64,000 bases of DNA, from positions 310,001-374,000 of the forward strand of contig NZ_QXCP01000003.1 in assembly GCF_003711805.1 (NCBI RefSeq), given 5' to 3'. This document shows positions 60,535-64,000 of this stretch, piece by piece; the first letter of the stretch is position 1; each line of letters begins with the position of its first letter. This DNA is from Brachybacterium sp. EE-P12. GTDB lineage: Bacteria; Actinomycetota; Actinomycetes; Actinomycetales; Dermabacteraceae. The position numbers and the translations under genes were made by a program. The notes under the pieces were generated by a model, which worked only from the letters and a program-made list of their open reading frames with translations, was not told the origin of the DNA and did not search any database.

Positions 60535-61587
60535 ATGACCGAGGGGACCGTTGCCGCGCCGCGAGCGCACGGCCCGCATCCGCTCCCGGGAGGAGCCGCG
60601 CGCACCGTCGAGCAGACCGGCGCCGCCTGGGCCTCCCACCCCGTCGACGGCGCCTATCTCGACGAGTGCGCCTACCGTCCCGGTGCCCGCCCTCCGGTGG
60701 CCGAGGACGGCGCGGGGTCGCCCGACCGGTCCGTCCTCCGCGCCCTCTTCCGTCGGCGGCACCGCGCCTCGCGGCAGGGAGGACAGCTCTCGCGCGAGCT
60801 GCGCCAGCCCACCCTCCTCCTCGCCGTGCTCCTGCTGGGAGCCGTGATCCTCGCGGCGTTCCTGCCCGGCCTGTTCGCGGGCCAGGATCCCTACGCCACC
60901 GACGTGACCGACAAGTTCGCCGCCCCCAGCGCGCAGCACCTCTTCGGCACCGACGGACTCGGCCGGGACCAGTTCTCCCGCTTCGTGCACGGGACGGCCA
61001 ACACCCTGATCGCCTCGCTCGTCGCCGTGCTCATCGGCTTCTCCGCGAGCTCCGTGCTCGGCGTGCTCGCCGGCTACTTCCGCGGCGTCCTGGACGAGAC
61101 GGTCTCCCGCTTCGTCGACGTGTTCCTCGCGGTGCCCGGCATGCTGATCTCCCTGCTGATCGTCACCGCGCTGGGCTTCGGCACGGTCGAGATCGCGATC
61201 GCGGTGGGGGTCGGCTCCATCGCCGGCTTCACGAGGATCCTGCGCGCGGAGGTGCTCCGGGTGCGGGAGGCGGACTTCGTCACCGCCGCGACGGTGAACG
61301 GCCTGCCCTGGTACAGGACCCTGTCCCGGCACGTGCTGCCTCATGCGCTGGGTCCGATCATCGCGCTGATCCCGCTGCAGTTCGGCGAGGCCGTGCTGCT
61401 GATCTCCTCGCTCAGCTTCCTGGGCTTCGGGGTGCAGCCGCCGGAGCCCGAGTGGGGCGTGATCGTGGCCGACGGCCGCACCTACCTCTCCACGGCGCCG
61501 TGGCTCGCGCTCATCCCCGGCGTGCTCATCGCGCTGGTGGTGCTCTCGGCCAACCGGGTCAGCAAGTTCGTCGAAAGGGCACTGTGA
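60535..61587 (+). CDS. Opp/Dpp-type ABC transporter permease DppC
   Basis: A 350-residue permease. A charged cytoplasmic N-terminus of about 90 residues, longer than usual, precedes a DppC core with 'HLFGTDGLGRDQFSR' and the EAA loop around 'DFVTAATVNGLPWYRTLSRHVLP'. AGGAGG lies eight bases before the ATG. It forms the channel with the DppB partner. Substrates of the family are di/oligopeptides, nickel or metallophores. Confidence 0.9.
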   Translation: MTEGTVAAPRAHGPHPLPGGAARTVEQTGAAWASHPVDGAYLDECAYRPGARPPVAEDGAGSPDRSVLRALFRRRHRASRQGGQLSRELRQPTLLLAVLLLGAVILAAFLPGLFAGQDPYATDVTDKFAAPSAQHLFGTDGLGRDQFSRFVHGTANTLIASLVAVLIGFSASSVLGVLAGYFRGVLDETVSRFVDVFLAVPGMLISLLIVTALGFGTVEIAIAVGVGSIAGFTRILRAEVLRVREADFVTAATVNGLPWYRTLSRHVLPHALGPIIALIPLQFGEAVLLISSLSFLGFGVQPPEPEWGVIVADGRTYLSTAPWLALIPGVLIALVVLSANRVSKFVERAL

Positions 61588-61589
61588 CC

Positions 61590-63263
61590 ATGAACGGCAC
61601 CCCCGTCCTCGAGGTCGACGCGCTCCGCGTCGACTACCTGCCCGCCCCGGGCCGTCTCGGAGCGGAGCCCGTGCACGCCGTGCAGGACGTCGGCTTCACG
61701 CTGCACCCCGCCGAACGGCTCGCGATCATCGGCGAGTCCGGATCGGGCAAGTCCACCCTCGTCCAGACGCTGCTCGGGGTCCTGCCGCCGAACGCCCGGG
61801 TCCACGCGCGCCGGGTCGTCGTCGACGGGGTGGTCACCCAGGAGGGCGCCGAGGGGATCGACGAGAACGCCTGGAACCGGCTGCGCCGGGGCAGGATCGC
61901 CTACATCCCGCAGGATCCGAACATCGCACTGAATCCCGTGATGCGCATCGGCCGGCAGATCGCCGAGGGCATCCGGTACGCCGAGCCGCAGGTCGAGAGG
62001 GTCGACCGCGAGAAGCGGGCTATCGAGCTGCTGGAGCAGGTGGGGATCGAGGACGCGCAGCGGGTGCACGACGCGCATCCGCACCAGCTCTCCGGCGGTC
62101 AGCGCCAGCGCGTGCTCATCGCGATCGCGCTGATCGGCAGCCCCCGCGTGATCGTCGCCGACGAGCCGACCAGCGGCCTGGACGTCGAGGTGCAGAAGCG
62201 CGTGCTGGACCTCCTCGACGAGATCGTGGACACCTCGCAGGTGGCGATCGTGCTGGTCACGCACGATCTCGCCGTCGCCGCGCACCGCAGTGACCGGGTC
62301 CTGGTGCTCGGCGGCGGCAGGATCCTCGAACAGGGGTCCACCTCCCGTGTCGTCCTCGATCCGCGCGCCGCCTACACCCGGCGCCTGCTGGACGCCGTGC
62401 CGCGGCCCGGCCGCCTGCGACGGCGGGAGGCGCGCGACGAGGCACCGCCCCACGTGCGGGTCGAGGGACTGACCAGGACCTATCGCCTGCGCGATCGGGG
62501 ACGGGGCCGCCTCGAGGTGCACGCCGCCCGGGACGTCGGCTTCACCATCGGGCGCGGGCGGACCTACGGGCTGGTGGGCCGCTCGGGATCGGGGAAGTCC
62601 ACGATCGCCCGCGTGCTCGCGGGCATCGACCGGTCCGGCTCCGGGCAGGTGCTGATCGGGGAGCGCTCGCTCGTCGGCGGGACACGCGCCGAGCGCCGCG
62701 CGGCCGCCCGCGCCGTCCAGTACGTCTTCCAGAACCCCTACGGCTCGCTCGACCCGCGCCAGGACGTCCGGCGGATCCTCGCCGAGCCTCTCGAGGGGCT
62801 CGGGATCCCCGCGAGGAGCGAGGAGTCGCAGCGGCGGGTCCGCGAGGCCCTCGACGCGGTCGCCCTGCCCGCAGGGCACCTCGAGCGACGCCCCACGGAG
62901 CTGTCCGGCGGTCAGCGCCAGCGGGTCGCGATCGCCCGCGGGATCGTCGCCCGTCCCGAGCTGCTCGTCCTGGACGAGCCGGTCTCGGCCCTCGACGTCT
63001 CCGTGCAGGCGCAGGTGATCGAGCTGCTCGTGCAGCTCCAGCGGGAGCTCGGCACGACCTATCTGTTCATCTCCCACGACCTCGCCGTGATCAGCCAGAT
63101 CGCCGACACCGTCGGCGTGCTCCACCACGGCGTCCTGGTCGAGGAGGGAGCCCCGGGCGCGCTGCTGGAGAACCCTCGCGAGGAGAGCACCCGACGCCTC
63201 GTCGACGCCGTTCCACCGCCTCTGCCCGTCCCGTCACCCCTGCCCGCCGCAGCCGGCGGCTGA
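61590..63263 (+). CDS. Fused Opp/Dpp-type ABC transporter ATPase (DppD-DppF)
   Basis: A 557-residue protein with two complete ATPase domains. Domain 1 has Walker A GESGSGKST at 48-56, signature LSGGQRQR at 167-174 and Walker B 'RVIVADEP' near 190. Domain 2 has Walker A GRSGSGKST at 330-338, signature LSGGQRQR at 438-445 and Walker B 'LLVLDEP' near 462. Each is followed by 'LVTHDL' or 'FISHDL'. In most species DppD and DppF are separate. It powers the permease pair upstream. The ATG is two bases after the DppC stop; a GTG two codons earlier (GTGA overlap) is the alternative. Confidence 0.92.
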   Translation: MNGTPVLEVDALRVDYLPAPGRLGAEPVHAVQDVGFTLHPAERLAIIGESGSGKSTLVQTLLGVLPPNARVHARRVVVDGVVTQEGAEGIDENAWNRLRRGRIAYIPQDPNIALNPVMRIGRQIAEGIRYAEPQVERVDREKRAIELLEQVGIEDAQRVHDAHPHQLSGGQRQRVLIAIALIGSPRVIVADEPTSGLDVEVQKRVLDLLDEIVDTSQVAIVLVTHDLAVAAHRSDRVLVLGGGRILEQGSTSRVVLDPRAAYTRRLLDAVPRPGRLRRREARDEAPPHVRVEGLTRTYRLRDRGRGRLEVHAARDVGFTIGRGRTYGLVGRSGSGKSTIARVLAGIDRSGSGQVLIGERSLVGGTRAERRAAARAVQYVFQNPYGSLDPRQDVRRILAEPLEGLGIPARSEESQRRVREALDAVALPAGHLERRPTELSGGQRQRVAIARGIVARPELLVLDEPVSALDVSVQAQVIELLVQLQRELGTTYLFISHDLAVISQIADTVGVLHHGVLVEEGAPGALLENPREESTRRLVDAVPPPLPVPSPLPAAAGG

Positions 63264-63300
63264 CCCCGTGCCCCTCTACCCGATACCGGAAGAGCTGATC

Positions 63301-64000
63301 ATGAACACCTCCCTCCCTGCCCTCTCCGCCCGTCCCCTCACCCGCCGTCAAGTCGGCGGACTCGGCGCCAGCGTGCTCGGCGCGCTCGGCCTGGCAGCCT
63401 GCTCCAGCGGCACCGCCGCGCCGGGCGTCGAGATCTCCGAGGCCGATCGCGTCGACGGCGGCGAGCTGACGATCTACCACGCCAACATCACGGTGCTGGA
63501 TCCTCGGCAGAACCACGGCATCGTGGGCCGGGCGCTCGCCGACTCGCTCGTGGACGCGGACCCGGACACCGGCGAGATCCTGCCCTGGCTCGCGAGCGGA
63601 TGGGAGGTCGACGAGGCCGGGCTGACGTACACCTTCACGCTGCGCGAAGGGATCACGTTCTCCGACGGGACGGCGCTGGACGCCGCCGCGGTCAAGACCA
63701 ACCTGGACCAGTCCGCCCAGCAGGTCGAGGACGGCGAGGGCTGGTACTACCAGGGACTGTTCGACGACTACGTCGGCACCGAGGCGACCGGCGAGCTCGA
63801 GGTCGTGGTGACCTTCTCCCGGCCCAACCCCTCCTTCCTCCCCACCCTCGCCACCGGCCAGCTCGCGATCCTGGCCCCGTCCTCCTTCGACCTGAGCTAC
63901 GAGCAGCGCGACAATGGCGAGTTCATCGGCTCGGGGTCCTTCGTGCTCGAGTCCTACACCCCCAACGAGGGGATCGTCCTGACGCGACGCGAGGACTACG
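63301..64000 (+). CDS. Family 5 (Opp/Dpp) substrate-binding lipoprotein, 3' truncated by window edge
   Basis: The first 233 codons of a family 5 solute-binding protein. 'PLTRRQVGGLGASVLGALG' with a LAAC lipobox is a twin-arginine-like lipoprotein signal. 'VVGxALAD' and 'WEVDEAGLTYTFTLREGITFSDG' are the family pattern ('LRxGvkFsDGtp'). It follows the ATPase gene after 37 bases with GGAAGAG ahead of the ATG and is part of the same operon. The ligand (peptide, nickel or metallophore) is not readable from this part. Confidence 0.9.
   Translation, partial: MNTSLPALSARPLTRRQVGGLGASVLGALGLAACSSGTAAPGVEISEADRVDGGELTIYHANITVLDPRQNHGIVGRALADSLVDADPDTGEILPWLASGWEVDEAGLTYTFTLREGITFSDGTALDAAAVKTNLDQSAQQVEDGEGWYYQGLFDDYVGTEATGELEVVVTFSRPNPSFLPTLATGQLAILAPSSFDLSYEQRDNGEFIGSGSFVLESYTPNEGIVLTRREDY

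Noticed and set aside
59046-61589. Extension of the fused ATPase frame to 1405 codons
   Set aside because: It runs through the intergenic region and both permease genes with Arg-rich sequence. The conserved end of DppB seen in a different frame is a frameshift of DppB, not part of the ATPase.
1-64000. CRISPR array, insertion sequence, prophage, tRNA or rRNA genes
   Set aside because: No regularly spaced direct repeats, transposase or phage proteins, cloverleaf-like sequences or rRNA segments were noticed on either strand. A tRNA scan was not run.

Overview
The window is very GC-rich DNA (mostly around 70% or more by eye) with dense, short-spaced genes, many ATGA/GTGA stop-start overlaps, Tat-type and lipoprotein export signals and LacI-type regulators. 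It reads as an actinobacterial chromosome; gene content and style suggest a Brachybacterium-like member of the Micrococcales/Dermabacteraceae. That is an inference without any database search. I saw no rRNA, tRNA, CRISPR array, insertion sequence or phage gene.

Layout. 1-2 kb: end of a PTS EIIA gene, a Nudix hydrolase and an aldo/keto reductase. 1.9-7.5 kb: a CUT1 sugar importer (binding protein and two permeases) with a Gfo/Idh/MocA oxidoreductase and a LacI regulator. 7.5-12.3 kb: a beta-lactamase-fold serine hydrolase, then a minus-strand set resembling Bacillus ykfBC muropeptide recycling (YkfC-like NlpC/P60 peptidase, L-Ala-D/L-Glu epimerase) with DUF819 and DUF3870 genes. 12.3-17 kb: a secreted beta-helix protein, an aldehyde dehydrogenase and a GH15 trehalase-like hydrolase. 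17-25.2 kb: a galactan locus (secreted GH53, GH42, CUT1 importer, LacI regulator). 25.3-33.3 kb: a membrane protein with a low-complexity tail, an S10 peptidase, a sodium:solute symporter with a small partner, and another CUT1 importer. 33.3-40.3 kb: two copies of a 110-bp palindromic repeat and a second galactan operon of visibly lower GC (secreted GH53, cytosolic GH53, importer). 40.4-43.1 kb: a truncated and an intact lipoprotein serpin. 43.1-45.7 kb: a WXG100-type putative type VII secretion effector cassette. 45.9-52.9 kb: GH35 beta-galactosidase, an LplABC-type importer and a second Gfo/Idh/MocA enzyme. 52.9-55.6 kb: FAD monooxygenase and SGNH esterase. 55.6-59.1 kb: a zinc-starvation cluster (cysteine-free L36, L31, S14 and L33, an rpmB remnant, a COG0523 protein, a shared Zur box), a PrsW-like protease and an extra L31-like gene. 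59.5-64 kb: an Opp/Dpp-type ABC transporter whose first permease carries a frameshift.

How it fits together. The main theme is use of plant beta-1,4-galactan and related oligosaccharides. Secreted GH53 enzymes cut the polymer, CUT1 importers take up galacto-oligosaccharides, and GH42, GH35 and a signal-less GH53 finish degradation. An 18-bp operator-like palindrome is shared by the two galactan loci, which suggests one LacI regulator controls both. A second motif, AATCGATTCG, recurs in front of three other minus-strand units. The five CUT1 importers all lack an ATPase gene here, so a shared MsmK-type ATPase elsewhere is likely. The second theme is zinc-sparing ribosome remodelling from one bidirectional Zur-controlled promoter.
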